64,000 nucleotides of DNA from Paracentrotus lividus (GCA_940671915.1 CALNVZ010000641.1:2465905-2529904), one strand, 5' to 3'; counted from the first letter of the stretch, positions 1 through 12,137 are shown. Translations and numbers: made by a program. The notes: generated from the sequence alone by a model not told the origin.

Positions 1-156
1 ACAGCCTGAGTTGGGGGGGGGGGGGCATCCACTACTACAGTAGAACTGACACAACATGTACATAGTTATATGTACAGTATGTATACTGAATACACACTAC
101 ATGTATGCAATTTGAAGCTCCTTCATGTACATGTATGGTACATGTACCTACTATCT

Positions 157-405
157 TTAGTCATATTGCAGTGAATATACACTCCAACAAATGTCACGCC
201 ATTTCCTCTGAAGATTGCCTATTTTATAAGTTTTACAAGCCTTCTTCAAAACAAGATCACTCAAAAGACAAGACACAGAGCCAACCAGTGCTTTCAGTTT
301 CACTCTATCAAGAGCACGTTCACACTTAACAGACAAACACGTTTCAAGGAATTTACGCCATACAATGTACATGTATGAAACCAGCAACATTTCCCAACAA
401 CGTAA
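157..405 (-). CDS. Candidate terminal coding exon, unrecognised protein
   Basis: The minus strand reads open from a possible acceptor (TTTAG before 405) to a TAA at 157, about 82 residues. The composition is protein-like, with alternating basic and hydrophobic residues (KFLETCLSVKCERALDR, then LVGSVSCLLSDLVLKKAC) and no low complexity. The acceptor has only a modest pyrimidine tract. It may belong with the open stretch at 549-857 on the same strand, which would make the two the last exons of a gene that starts further right. I do not recognise the family. It could also be a chance ORF, because splice support is weak. Confidence 0.35.
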   Translation of the reverse strand, partial: LRCWEMLLVSYMYIVWRKFLETCLSVKCERALDRVKLKALVGSVSCLLSDLVLKKACKTYKIGNLQRKWRDICWSVYSLQYD

Positions 406-459
406 CTAAACTCCCAAAGTCAGCCTTGGAGTTGAACTATACATGTCATGTAATGTGTG

Positions 460-537
460 TATTTATCATCATCATCAACAGCAACAACACCATCATTAAC
501 ATCATCGTCATCATCATCATTATCATCATTAGTCTCA
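460..537. repeat. (CAT)n / (CAA)n imperfect microsatellite
   Basis: A run of CAT, CAA and ATT trinucleotides with interruptions. It accounts for the Ile/Asn-rich plus-strand ORF across it. Confidence 0.85.
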
Positions 538-548
538 TTGTTAAGACA

Positions 549-857
549 TCACTGGGGACATTCTGACAATCCTTTGCCTTTTATCCCTTGTAAGTGAAGC
601 TCTGCACTTTGCGATTTAACAGAAGAAGGCCCTTTCGATTCCTGGACCATGATTTTCTTCCACTTTTTCGCTTCATGTGGTCTCTTTAAATACCGAACCT
701 TGAGACTCCTGGAAGCGACGAAGTTCTTCCAGCGACAAATACTTCGCAGCAGATGTTTGTCACAAACCAAAGAAGCTCCATGGGTCAACTCACAATATAC
801 GGCGTACACCTTCAATTTATACCGAACCCTCACTCTAACCCTACAAGGATTTGTCAA
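549..857 (-). CDS. Candidate coding exon, basic protein, unrecognised
   Basis: A 102-codon open frame on the minus strand. The middle part is rich in Lys and Arg (RWKNFVASRSLKVRYLKR, then HEAKKWKKIMVQESKG) and resembles a nucleic-acid or ribosome-binding tail. The start Met at 857 need not be real, because the frame may begin at an acceptor inside it. No convincing donor was found near 549; a weak GTGATG follows CCCCA there. It probably belongs to the same unidentified gene as 157-405. The function is unknown. Confidence 0.33.
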   Translation of the reverse strand: MTNPCRVRVRVRYKLKVYAVYCELTHGASLVCDKHLLRSICRWKNFVASRSLKVRYLKRPHEAKKWKKIMVQESKGPSSVKSQSAELHLQGIKGKGLSECPQ

Positions 858-859
858 CA

Positions 860-1400
860 GAGGGTCTGTGGATCAAGACTAACGACGTTAGACTGGTCAC
901 CAGGCATAAACAGTATTTTATTGCACTCTGAGACAACCTATTTAACATGAAGTGGTATCGATGCAACTTTCAAGCACTTTATGTACCTAGTACAGTTGTA
1001 GGTTCATGTAGATATACACATACATATATCCTACCCATTTCTCTTCTTGTCCAATGCAGGGTCCAATGGCTGTATTAATCCAGTAGCAAAGTCCAGTAGC
1101 CATAAAAGTTTAGTTGTTTCGGATTTAGGCAGAATCAGACCTATTTTGTTTATCGTTGCAGTCAAAGGCTACCTGAAATTATTTGCAAAGCAGCTTTCAT
1201 ATTAGTGAGCCCTCATTTCGTACATGCATTATATAAGGTTTATGAGATGCCTGGATGACTATACCAGAAAAATCATTCTCCATTGTTGGCTGGACAATAT
1301 CCACTAGTTAGATCATCGTTGGTTTTGACAGACGTGTACCGAGATATGATTATTTACATCTGGAACCATCCGAAGACACAAGCAAAAAACTGTTTTGTCA
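860..1400. other. Intergenic, no gene seen
   Basis: AT-rich sequence with scattered TACATGTA-type words, which recur throughout the window. No open frame with splice signals was seen. Confidence 0.6.
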
Positions 1401-1407
1401 ATGCTCT

Positions 1408-1470
1408 GCGGGGGGATAGAACCCACAACCTTTTTATATCCAGTCCAGTGCTGTAACCACTGGACCTTGA
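1408..1470 (-). repeat. tRNA-like sequence (SINE head or tRNA relic)
   Basis: Read on the minus strand, this carries an A-box-like AGTGGTTACAGCAC followed about 30 bases later by a B-box-like GGTTCTATCCC. These are the two internal pol III promoter blocks of a tRNA. Acceptor-stem pairing is not convincing, so this is more likely a tRNA-derived SINE fragment or a dead tRNA than a functional gene. Confidence 0.5.
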
Positions 1471-1934
1471 CAATCTTGACACCTCCAATATCAATAGGGG
1501 CAGTGGCAGATCAAGGCAAGCTTTAGGAGTACAGAGCAAACAGACCCCAAAATCCTCGCTCCGTTTTCACAACTCTCGCAATATATGTACCTTTCAGCAT
1601 CTGATTGGCAAGAAACTTGAAAATGAGGGTTGCATGGAGTTCAGGTTAAAAGATGTAGAGACTATAATGTGTTTATAAAACACTGTACTGTACATCTACA
1701 TCTATGATGGCAATAAATATGTCAGAGCATTTCCCATTGTAAAGTTCCTTGCATCGTCTATGCACATCTCTTATCACTTCCTTCCCAGCACGTACTGAGA
1801 CACTTATATCATGACATAAGCACAATGCAAACTATAATTGTAGCTTTTCATTTTCAGTTTGGCTTTCAGAGAAAACATTCACTTCTTCCGTCATAGTTGC
1901 TGTGGTTCAAGACTGAGCTAGTTTTTTTTCCATA

Positions 1935-2378
1935 CAGTCTGTGTAAAAAAAAATGGTACAGTCGGAAAAAATATATTTAGGTGTGAAATATTTTCAAACA
2001 ATGTGTGTATGTGGTACCAAAATAAAGCCAAATAATTTTTCTTGCTGATGCGCTTTGTTCTGTATAATCTGCTTTCGTAAAACAAAAGTTATGCTAAATT
2101 TTGTGCGACGAGGAACAAATCAAAATTGAGCACTTCATGGTCATTATGCGAAACCTATACACAAAGGCATGGGACGGCGTGCGAAAAATGGATTTTTCTT
2201 GATTGTAGAAAACTAGTCATATTTCAAAAATTACAACACCAAATGTGATAAAAAAAAATTGCAGGTGAAAGCCTGATCTTCCTGCTTTTTGAAAATACCA
2301 AACAATAGCAGGCTGTGATTAATCTTCATACTATAAAAAAATGTTTTCCACTTGTACCATTTTATTTGACACAGACTG
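1935..2378. mobile_element. Tc1/mariner-type MITE, 444 bp, TA duplication
   Basis: The ends are inverted repeats beginning CAGTCTGTGT and continuing, with a few mismatches, to AAAATGGTACA about 27 bases in. Both ends abut TA (1933-1934 and 2379-2380), the target duplication of the Tc1/mariner superfamily. The interior is AT-rich and has no transposase ORF, so the copy is non-autonomous. Confidence 0.75.
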
Positions 2379-2814
2379 TATAATATAAAAGGCCGTGTGT
2401 TATAAGTTCGCCGCCTTTTGCGTTACATGCCAATTTCACTACAAATGGCACTTTTTCACTTCAAAGACCTGTATCTCGAAAAGTATACACCCTAATTTAT
2501 CAAAACTATACATTTTCAGAAAGGAAATTCCTCAAGGAATCTAAATCTGCATTGAAAAATTAAACCAGGTGCAAGATAAAAAAGTTATTAGGAAAAAATT
2601 CAGGACATTTAGATTTTTTTAATTTTTCATTGTTTTTATCGTCAAGTCATCTATAATCACCCAAATATTAATAATATTATTATATTCTGGTAGAGAATAA
2701 TAAGACCTTTCAATCAAGGTATAATTCATTATGTTTTACAATTTTAGAATGAAAAATATAACGATCTGAAATTTAGCCCTGAAAATATAGCTTTTTTCAA
2801 TTCATGAGGGGGTT

Positions 2815-3175
2815 GGGTCCTGCCAAGTACTGTTGCACCATCAAACATATTTTTAAAGTGATATGATAGTATAAAGCAGTTTAAAAGCTTCAATTTGATG
2901 CTAAATTAACAATCATAGGCTAAAATTTGGCAGAGATATTGCAGTTTTCCCAACAGTACTACAATATCTCTAATTCCTAATGACTTTGTACAGGAGTCAT
3001 TGCCTTTTTAGGTCAAATAACGATTGTTGAGTCTTCCTGGGTACTATTGTAACATCAAACCTATTGTTCAGTGATTTCATGGTATAAAGCAGTTTATAAG
3101 CTTCAGTTTGGTACCACATTCACAGTCATACGCCAAAATTTGGCAGAGAAATTCAAGTTTTCCCCAAATCAATCA
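2815..3175. repeat. Diverged tandem duplication, period about 213 bp
   Basis: A block from about 2838 containing CATCAAAC, AGTATAAAGCAGTTT and AAAATTTGGCAGAGA recurs in the same order from about 3051 (GTATAAAGCAGTTTATAAGC and the rest), with roughly 15-20% differences. It has no coding potential. Confidence 0.65.
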
Positions 3176-3220
3176 TAACACACGACCAAAACCAATGAAA
3201 AAATGAGCAGAGAAAATGGG

Positions 3221-3293
3221 ATTACACAGGGGTTCGAACCAGAGACCTCCTGACTGCTAGACAGGTGCTCTACCACCTGAGCTATGGCAAGCC
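3221..3293 (-). tRNA. tRNA-like gene or pseudogene (anticodon reads AGC, Ala)
   Basis: The minus strand has a clean A box (TAGCTCAGGTGGTAGAGCA), a five-pair anticodon stem with one mismatch around loop CTAGCAG (anticodon AGC), and a B box GGTTCGAACCC. The T stem and acceptor stem pair poorly in my hand fold, so this may be a tRNA pseudogene or SINE head rather than a functional tRNA. Confidence 0.5.
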
Positions 3294-3455
3294 CTTATGT
3301 CAATGTCCGTCCAAGAGAATCCCTAATAACTTTCTAATAAACATTAATTTAGCTTGAAAAATAATAGAAAGCTCCCATATGATCTGGCCTATAATTATTT
3401 CCCAAGTTTGTGTACACTGTGAAGTAGCCCCATCTCAGTTCTGGTTTCGGTAAAA

Positions 3456-6290
3456 GTGTGTTCCAGTCATATTAGGCCTACATGTATACCGTTTAATCAG
3501 AAATTTCCACAAGCAGAAGAGTTTTGCGAATTTCATGAAGGGGTCGAGATTCACCAAATTTTCAAGTCACAAAAATGTTACTGGTACAGACATACTGGTA
3601 TTAAATTTCTTGAAGTGAAAAATCGCTTTGATCACATTCCCATGCTCTTATACATATTTCAGTCATTTCAACGACAATAGATATTGAATTAATGAAAAGA
3701 AAATGAAACGTCAATGGTTCGAGTTCATTGGGAAAAGCATCCTGTCTCTCAGGCAGTCTGTCTACAAGGGCAGCAGAGAGTGGGGGGGGGGGGGTCTACT
3801 AAAACATGAAAATTACCATAGATTTGTTGTGATTTTTGGCATGTTCAGCCCCTCCCCCCCCCCCCTCACTTTCAAAAACTCTCCACAGCCTACATGTATA
3901 TCAATACACAGTCCAGTGTATACATGTCATGTTTACCAGGTATAAAAAGTAAACCACTGTAGCCTGTAATTTAGCGCTAAGTTGAAACTGAGATTGTATT
4001 TTCACCCATGCATGAATAAATAAAAGTAATTATTTGCACATTACAGCAATGTACATTACAGGTCAATGGATGCCGTACAATGAGTACTGTAGTTGTATCC
4101 AGTCACAATGTTATTACAGTGCTATTGACATGTAGACCTATCACTTGATGGCAGTACATGTAAGGCAAATATATCTATTTTTGAGAACAATAAGGGCATT
4201 AATAACTCTGTATTCAATTATATGATTTGAAGAGTATCTAGTATAGTTGGTAAGGTGAACAAAATTATTGTAAGCTTTAAAATTATTTTAATTGTATTTG
4301 TCTATATAATAAGTAAAAAGGTCCAATGCATGTATAATGCTCGGGCCTAACATTTATGTGAAGTCCCATACATGCTTTCTCATGTTTCTTAAACAATTCA
4401 ATCTCATGACCATTGAAACAATAATTTTGCTTTATATTGGGTTTATGGTTCTAACAATCAATCTACACATTTGATTAGCAGTATACTCCATGATATGTCT
4501 ACATATGTACATTGTACATTGTACAGTACATGTATGTACATGTATACCAGGAAATAACAAAAGATAGTACTTCCAGCTTTCCAATACAAAACACACTCTC
4601 CACTGCACAGGCGAAATGATAATAGACCTATTTATCACATTCACAAGGATATACAGTATGTTGTAAGATAACAATACAAGGAGGAATTTAAATCACCAAG
4701 TTATATCAGGCTACTCAAATCAAAATCAATTATCATTGATCATTTTAACACATGATCAGTGATTTAAATCAACATTAAGTTTTTAAAGCCACATAGATCT
4801 GCAGCAAGATATACATACATGTATGTACATGTAGGCGAAGTTTATTAATCATGTTTCAATTATACTTCACTAAACATGTAGCCCAAGTCCAAAATCCAAA
4901 TACCTGTGACTACAGCAAAGGTTTACATTTACATAAACCTGTACATTGGATTAAAACCAGGTTTTTCAGAGGCCTGGTATAAACAAATCTCAAACCCCTC
5001 GTGCCTACCGATGACTCAAGGCAAAACTAACAGGGTAGATTCAGGAAGCAGCTATGTTGATTGTGACATTCGTTCATATACAATGGAGGCAGACAAACTT
5101 CTCCCATAGTCCCATTGCATGTATCTTGGTGCTGTGCTGAACAATAACTTTATACATTAAATTGCATAAAATACCACCAAAAAAACAAGTAAAACTGCTT
5201 TGTAATTTCCTCCTACATGTATAGAAGCCCTGCAAGGTAACCAAAATATTTGATTGCCCCAAGTGAAATTATGTTTGTCATTCCCCCCCCCCCCACCCTG
5301 AAAAAAAACACACAGAAATATAACCCACTTTTATGATAAACACAGCTCTCCCCACTAACTTTTTCTGTAGTGAGAGAGGTGGGGGCGGGGGGTTCTTCCC
5401 ATGTTAAAAAATTGAAATTGGGGAAAGGGCAGGATGGGCATCTGATATTGCTACACAAGGCTTGACACTATGGGGGGCCCAAAATATGAACTCAGGGATA
5501 TTGAGAAATTAAACAGGTCCCACCAACTGAAACTGAAACTATGGAACATAATGTAAGATATGGACCCCCATTAAAGGTTGGTGTGAAACCCTCCATACTG
5601 GGGAAAGGCTTGTAACCAGGAACACACAAACAACATTAATTAATTACAAGCAACACAAAACTTGAAGATTCTACATTGTGTACACGTTTTGGGTTTCAAT
5701 GTATCCAAATGTGTGCACATTATCTGGATAGAGCTGAGATACACCTAGTTTACCTCATTCTAATTAATTCCCTGGAGCATCTGTAAATTTGTTTAAAATA
5801 AGAACTAATAACAAATTAAATTGATGATTGATATTGGTCTGCTTGTTATTGATTACCGTATGAAGGAGTAAACACTGTACATCTTGAAGCAAGACTATTA
5901 GAAGGCATGTAATCAAAACAGAAGAGGGTTGATCGAAGCCTTGATCAAATGGTACATGTTACACTCACAGCCATCTCAGATTCAAATCTCAGGAACATAT
6001 TTAGTTAGGATGGAGAAGATAAATAAATGGTTGAGGTTCCAATCTAATTCACAAATGTCTGTCTTTTTACCCAATCTAAACATCTACTATCTCATTCACA
6101 CTAAAAAATTGTAGATTAATTGGTTTATTTAGTTGTCTCTTAAATGATGTGGTAACTGGTATAAAAAAATCAGCAAAACATGTTGAATGGTTCCGCTATT
6201 AATTTGTCAAGTGAATTGAGGAAAATGAAATTTTATCTTGGTATCATTTTTGTAGTATATTAATACAAATGTAGGTTTTGGTTGATCAAT
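3456..6290. other. Intergenic, low-complexity tracts only
   Basis: This stretch holds G and C homopolymer runs at about 3781-3794, 3846-3865 and 5283-5294, and a TACATGTA-rich cluster at 4500-4545. Several short ORFs are interrupted by repeats. I see no exon with supporting splice sites. Confidence 0.55.
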
Positions 6291-6296
6291 TTGGAG

Positions 6297-6662
6297 TCAT
6301 TCCAACTGTGACTTGGTCAGCAACTCAAGTGGAGAGAGAAGAATTTTGATCATGTTTATACTGTATCCAATATCACTGGGTTTATATCCATTAGAATCTG
6401 ATATGGATGTATCACTATCATGATCATCATAAGAGATAGACGGCCATGCGTTTTGAATTGGGCCAGTAAATAGGTGGATATGTGACATCTGCGCGACACT
6501 TTCGGGGAACATTCCTTTAACTTTCTCAGCTGATATACAAGCTATGATGTTGTATTTTGGGTCAAAATAAAGCTTATGGTGAGAGCAATAACAGTCATAC
6601 CAAAAAGTTTTCAAAAATAATGTTGATTTTTTTTTCTTAAAAGATTTGTTAATTAGCAACAT
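6297..6662 (-). CDS. Candidate last exon, acidic/Ser-rich C-terminus, unrecognised
   Basis: The minus frame is open for 121 codons and ends TGA at 6297. The segment after a possible acceptor at about 6573 (CCATAAG) looks protein-like: YFDPKYNIIACISAEKVKGM, then an acidic stretch with YDDHDSDTSISDSNGY, then a hydrophobic end LLSPLELLTKSQLE. The poly-Lys at the start of the long ORF is an A-rich tract and probably not coding. The family is not recognised, no partner exon was found, and the function is unknown. Confidence 0.3.
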   Translation of the reverse strand: MLLINKSFKKKKSTLFLKTFWYDCYCSHHKLYFDPKYNIIACISAEKVKGMFPESVAQMSHIHLFTGPIQNAWPSISYDDHDSDTSISDSNGYKPSDIGYSINMIKILLSPLELLTKSQLE

Positions 6663-6729
6663 GAGAGGGGTGGAAGAGGATCAGGATGTGGAGGATCAGA
6701 ATGTGCAAATTCTACTGGAAGCACATTGA

Positions 6730-7760
6730 TGGACTGCAGTCACCATAGATCATACTATTGTGGATTTTTATAAATAATTCATCATGATAATATATACTTA
6801 GTTTACATTAACTTTAACTAAAATTTTGTTTTGGGGCTTAATTAGTTTTTAATAATTAAGCCCAAGAGCAATATACCTGGCTGCATGATCGCGCGAGCAA
6901 ACAGTGTCTTTTTCTTAGCGATGTGTAATAAATACGTCAGTTAAGGCTACTTTCGAGACTTAAGATATTGTTTGAATATAAAATATTTAGAAAGGAAAAT
7001 ATTCAATTATCATAATTCTTTTAGTAAAACAATATAACCAATTAACAAATAAACAATTAATTATTTTGATTTTATCATGCAGACAATGGGTGAGAATTAT
7101 GGCAAATTTGAAGAGAGAAAGTACAACCTGGCAAGATACACCTTGGTAGTGATTTATAAATACACTGTAGAATTAAATTTGATTGTATAATTGATGCCAA
7201 AAAATTACTTTATTGCTATTGTTTTGTTTTATTTCATGTAACACCTGACATGGTCATTTTGATCATGATGAGATTCATGTCACAATTAGTTTGGTGCCAG
7301 AGGGTGCATTTTTTATGTTCTAAATTTATCTTTTATGAATCAATTTGTTCATACATGTAGTTAGTTTTCTTTTTATTTCCTGAATAATTTTCAGTGTTTT
7401 AAGAATTTATTTGGGCAAATAATATATTTCTATGATAATATATCTAGAAATATTGCATTGTGAAAATTATGAATAATGAGGCTTGCGCAAAATTATTTTA
7501 ATAACCTTAGACCCTGGAATGTTGTATTTGTCTGAAAAGCTCTGAATGAGAGGAATTAAAAAATGCCACTTTTAAAGATTTGGCGTACACCAATACTACT
7601 TTTTTCCTGTTTCAAAGTTTGGTCTTTGTTGCCATGGTTTTCAGGTATATTTGGTTCCATAACTTCTAATGCTTACACCCAATGCCAATTGTAAGAGCTT
7701 TTCTGAAATCCTCAGTTAATTTCCTTTCAGAAAATATATACTTTTATGTATAATGGGTGT
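6730..7760. other. Intergenic AT-rich sequence
   Basis: Highly AT-rich with long runs of ATTTA and TAATTA words and no gene or clear element. Confidence 0.6.
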
Positions 7761-7764
7761 AGTA

Positions 7765-8355
7765 TTTAAAGGAGAATTGTGCCTTTGTAGATAGTTGGCT
7801 TACTGTGGATGCAGAAAAATCAAATAAGCACATTAGTGAAGACTTGGTGAAAATCGGATAAATGATAAGAACTTTATGAGTCTTTGAATATTGAAATCTC
7901 TAATGACATAGGAAATCTCCCATTGGCAACGCGGTCACCATTTGTGATGTCACAAAGGGAGAACTCCCCACATGGCGTGCACAAAAACTATTCAAAATGT
8001 CTCCTTATTTTCATTCTAATGATAGAACAGCTTTTCTTTTCATGATATATTATGACTTTCATATATTTACAAGTCATCCAATAAAAAGATTCTTTATTAT
8101 CCCTTTAGAATCAAGAAAAAAAATAGGATTTTAGTACAATGTGTACAATAGATATGGGAAAGATCTCACTGCATTATATCACACATCATGGTCGCGTTGC
8201 CAATAGGAGGATCTCCATATTATGATCTCAAAATCTAAAAATTCATATCTCTCTTATTCATTGCCTGGTTTTTCTGAAACTTTCCCAATATGTTTTGGGG
8301 GTTTGTCTCCATTCACCGAAGCTAAATTTCTCTGAGGGGATAATTCCCCTTTAAA
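7765..8355. mobile_element. Fold-back element of the TTTAAAGGAGAAT family
   Basis: The ends are TTTAAAGGAGAAT and its inverted form AATTCCCCTTTAAA. The arms stay complementary inward through the blocks TTGGCAACGCGG and GTTGCCAATAGGAGG. The left arm contains the near-palindrome TTGTGATGTCACAA. Related copies occur at about 20880-21465, 53685-54000, 62215-63035 and 63858-64000. There is no transposase ORF; this is a MITE-like repeat. Confidence 0.7.
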
Positions 8356-8437
8356 GTTACAAAGATTCAAATAAAAAAGACACAATTTTCATGTTGCAAA
8401 ATCATGTCACACGAAACTGGCCCAAAACGCATGGCCA

Positions 8438-9025
8438 GACCCCTTTCTCATCTACTACTGTCATCAAACGTTTTCCCTTAAACACGTTCAGAAAAACATC
8501 ATAACCTCCTAAACCGGTTTCCAAACCCACCCAAGCACGGCCATGTTCTCACCTACTTATAAACTGGTTTAGTGTGACAAAGTTGACTGAAAAGCCACGT
8601 CGCGAGTTGGTTTTCAAGACCAATTGAGATTGCTTCCACGGTCAAGCTGTGAATGATCTCATTACATGCTAAACTGGTTCCCTCTAAACTGGATCCATTA
8701 ACCCTTTAGCACCTAAACCTCCCGAGACCACCCCTCAGCTTACTCACTAAACCGCCTCAAACCGCCCCTGTCTTAAGCACGCTTTAGTCAAGGTAGTATC
8801 AAAAATATGAGATGAAACATGCCCATACATGTTGTGGATTACCCAATGGATGTGTGCTGTCCAATTCTCCACAAAAAAGTATGTTTTAAGAGCAATTCTT
8901 TATTGGAAAAACGTGATTGAAACACAGTATAACCATTTCCGCTAGTGAGTAAACTGACACTTTTCACGCAGTCTCTAGGTGCTTAAGGGTTAAACCGGTT
9001 CTATAAAGAAGATGAGAACAGGGTC
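8438..9025. mobile_element. Probable fold-back element, ends GACCC(C/T)(T/G)TTCTCATC
   Basis: GACCCCTTTCTCATCTAC at the left end matches, inverted, GATGAGAACAGGGTC at the right end. The interior is rich in AAACCGG/CTAAACC words near both ends. No target duplication could be fixed. Confidence 0.5.
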
Positions 9026-9487
9026 TTAGGAACCAGCTACAAAGAGTACTGTATGTAATGTAAGACCATCTAGAACCCCACAGAAATGTGTATTAAAATA
9101 TTGTTCTAAAGCCAAAATCAACAGATGAAATACTTCCCTCTTCTTAAAAATCCAGAAAGTAGTCTCGGAGAATGAGCTTGTTCTTTCTTTCAAGCATAGC
9201 AGTTAAGCTACGTTTCTTCAGGGTCAGAATCAAGATCGATTCTTAAAACCACTTTTTCAATCTACTGTAGGGGGAACAAAATAATTGTGAGCTTCCAAAT
9301 TATTTTTATTCATTTAAGGAAAAATATTAATTTGGTAAAAAGATCCACAAGCAAGTATTTTTGTCCAAATGCCCTTATAATGACAACAAAACAGTAAAAA
9401 TGTTTGGGCCAAACATTTTGTGTAATCCCTTACATGCATTTCTGTGTGTAGTGCAAGTGACAGCAGGGGGTGCCGGCAAATTCGGCC

Positions 9488-10012
9488 CACTGGCTAACTC
9501 GGCCTCGCTGGAAAATCTAGACCGAGTTAGCCAGGAGGTATTTACCGATCGTAGATACACAATTGTGATGAGCATGGATGTATTTCATAGTTTTTAACGT
9601 AAATTTGATATGGAATGATGTCATATATTTACTAGAAAGCTACTAGCAAACATAGGAAAAACTGCCCAAGATTTTAGGTCTGTAAATACATACTCGGCGA
9701 ATGCACACAGCCAAAGTGCACTTGCGCGCCCCAGTGCAGCCCGTACTCACAGCAGCGGCGATCACAGACAAAATGGGACGGGACGGTAAATATACGGACA
9801 AACAGACCAAAAATCTCACTTTTTGGGCAGTTTTACAGAAAGAAATGTTTGCTAGTAGCTTTCTAGTAAATATATCACGTCATTCCTTTTCAAATCGACT
9901 TTAACATATACCCATGCTCAACACAATTAGAAATTTAAGTATTTACAATCGATAAAATACCTCCTGGCTAACTCGGCCCAGATTTTCGGGCAAGGTCGAG
10001 TTAGCCAGGATC
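9488..10012. mobile_element. Fold-back element with GGCTAACTCGG arms
   Basis: The left arm (about 9491-9550) and right arm (about 9950-10009) are reverse complements, with TGGCTAACTCGG at the tip and GAGTTAGCCAGGAGGTATTT further in. Pairing continues weakly through the AAAGCTACTAGCAAACAT block and its inverted counterpart (about 9640-9660 with 9848-9865). The overlapping short ORFs are by-products of the palindrome. Confidence 0.7.
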
Positions 10013-10267
10013 CACAGCAGGATTGGGTTAATTTCTTATCATTTTGTTGATTCTGAAACCTTACAGCACATAGAGTTCTCTCCCAATAACTTTTAGACAG
10101 TTTCTCCCACAATTCAAAGGCCGCCACACATGACTCTAAAATAACAAAGGGCATATATTTTGCATACAGTGTTACATCTCATATTCAGTGTCAGCCAGTA
10201 GTGTGACCAAATGTTGCAGTGTCGGTCGCACAGTGTGCGGAGGCCTTAACTCGAATAATACTAAAAG

Positions 10268-11285
10268 TAGTGCTGTGCCGATCCGATGATCGAGTCCCCG
10301 ATCCGATTGATTTTCCCCCTTTTCTTAAATCTCGTTCGATATTCGATCTTAACCCCCGTAGAAAAAATCGGATGTATATGATCGAATGTTTATATCGCGC
10401 CAGAGCAGTGCCACACAACCCGCTCGTAGCCTGCTGCATGCCGCGCCCCGTCGACATTCTAGTCAAACTTTTTTGTTTTTGTTTTATTCTTTTCAGTCCC
10501 TTTGACCAATGCTGTCAGGTTAGCCACAAATCGTAATATTCACACAACAACAATCAACCCCAGGCCCACACGCCTTTGAAGTTTGGAGTTCGTGAAAGTA
10601 GGTCACATCCAGGCACGCTGAAGACGCACATGAACATGTAAACATAAAATCAACACACACACGCACCTACCACGTGCGTTTGTCTTAGTGTGTACATTAT
10701 CTCTTGCACCGACATACAAAGCTACATGTACTGCGCACTCAATACGAGTGCGGAGGTATAACGTTATCATGCATGTCAATTTCATCGTTGTGTTAATTCT
10801 CTTGCAAATTTGTATTCGCGCCGAGTCAGCAAAGTGTGCCTTGGAATTCTGAGCGCATATTTCACGATTTTGACTACAGAATTTTAATTTTTAGATGGAA
10901 TAAAGCATGAGTTTATAAAGTGCTGGTAAGAAATTTCATTTTTCGTGGGTATACTAGAAAAACTTAGGGAGCCAGCCGGGCTTTTTCAATTACTTTTGAT
11001 CGATCGAGGTAAAATTATTTATGTGAAACTATTTTCAAATGTTTTGTGTTTTCGTCAGAGTTTTGTTTAAGGACTGCATGCGTGCAGCGCACGCAGGCTA
11101 GGGATAGGTAGGGCCCTAGGCATTGCTTTTGGCGAGTGCGAACTTTTCGCGCATAATGAGCTCTTGTTTTTTTTTCTTTTATAAATGTATTATTCTTTCC
11201 GATCGATATCCGATTCCGATCCGATCATGCTGCCAAATTTCCGATCCGATCATGATCCGATTTTTTTTTGTTTTGCACAGCACTA
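10268..11285. mobile_element. Non-autonomous hAT-type element, 1018 bp, 8-bp TSD
   Basis: The element starts TAGTGCTGTGC and ends GCACAGCACTA, an 11-bp perfect terminal inverted repeat. It is flanked by identical 8-bp direct repeats ACTAAAAG at 10260-10267 and 11286-11293. An 8-bp duplication with such short tips is the hallmark of the hAT superfamily. Just inside both ends are clusters of GATCCGAT words (10278-10345 and 11200-11262) that could act as subterminal transposase-binding sites. No transposase frame is present. Confidence 0.85.
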
Positions 11286-11293
11286 ACTAAAAG

Positions 11294-11672
11294 GAATCAA
11301 ATACATTCTGTAACTTATTAAATCCAATGTCGTTGTTTGATGCATGATAGAAGAGATAAAATTAAAAAGAACACCCCATTAAAAACAGCAATAATGGTGA
11401 AAGGAACATTCAAGTTTATTTTCTGAAAGTCTTCGTATCAAATCTCGCCACAGCCCCATATATTTTTGCTGCCTGCATGATCTTTGTCATTGCCAATGAA
11501 TTCATAAAATGTTAAATTTTAGGCCTGCAAAATGGCTTTAAAAAAATCTTTAAAATAAGGGATCAAACAGTTAAGTTATATGTAAATTAGAATTGTTTCT
11601 CAACAATGACATGTCATGCATGCACACGACAACACGTTCAAACAATTCTCAATCTCGTTCTCATTCTTCACT
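11294..11672. other. Intergenic spacer
   Basis: Between the hAT-type element and the LTR retrotransposon I see no gene or element. Confidence 0.6.
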
Positions 11673-11676
11673 GTCT

Positions 11677-12137
11677 TGTAGTGTTGTGGCCAGATATATA
11701 ATATATACATAGTCTACAAATATGTGCCCTACTATAAACTATAAACCAGTGACGGCCTACCCTTACTTAACGCCGGTAGCACAACCACCCTAAACCTCGA
11801 TGGTTACTGGTCCCGACTCGAAACCGGGAGCAGGACGATCCCGACACGTCTCGAAGTCAGGCCTGGGAGCGCTCCCGATGCGCGGTGAGAAATCTGCTCA
11901 GAGTTGCACCGATCGCAACAGGGCATCGGTACTTTCGGAGAAGTCTACAATCAATGCTGCGTCAATGCGATGTCCAAGTTTCAATCTGCCCGCTATATCA
12001 AATCCACCAGCACAGGATAACTTTCCTGGCCGTCGCCGCCGACGGGCGAATCACTGCAGAGACGGACGGCGGGTGCTACGCGGCTTACAATAGCTAACTG
12101 AAATGTACACATGTACATACTTAGGCACTAATTTACA
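11677..12137 (-). repeat. 3' LTR (element on minus strand), 461 bp
   Basis: Direct-repeat partner of 19257-19717. The two copies share nearly every base but differ by many single-base insertions and deletions, for example around 11803-11830 against 19388-19410. The same total length of 461 bp despite the indels is a coincidence of compensating changes. Confidence 0.85.

Noticed and set aside
11800..12097. 97-codon and 70-codon ORFs in the left LTR
   Set aside because: The equivalent frames in the other LTR copy are disrupted by indels and the position is entirely within the LTR, so they are noncoding.
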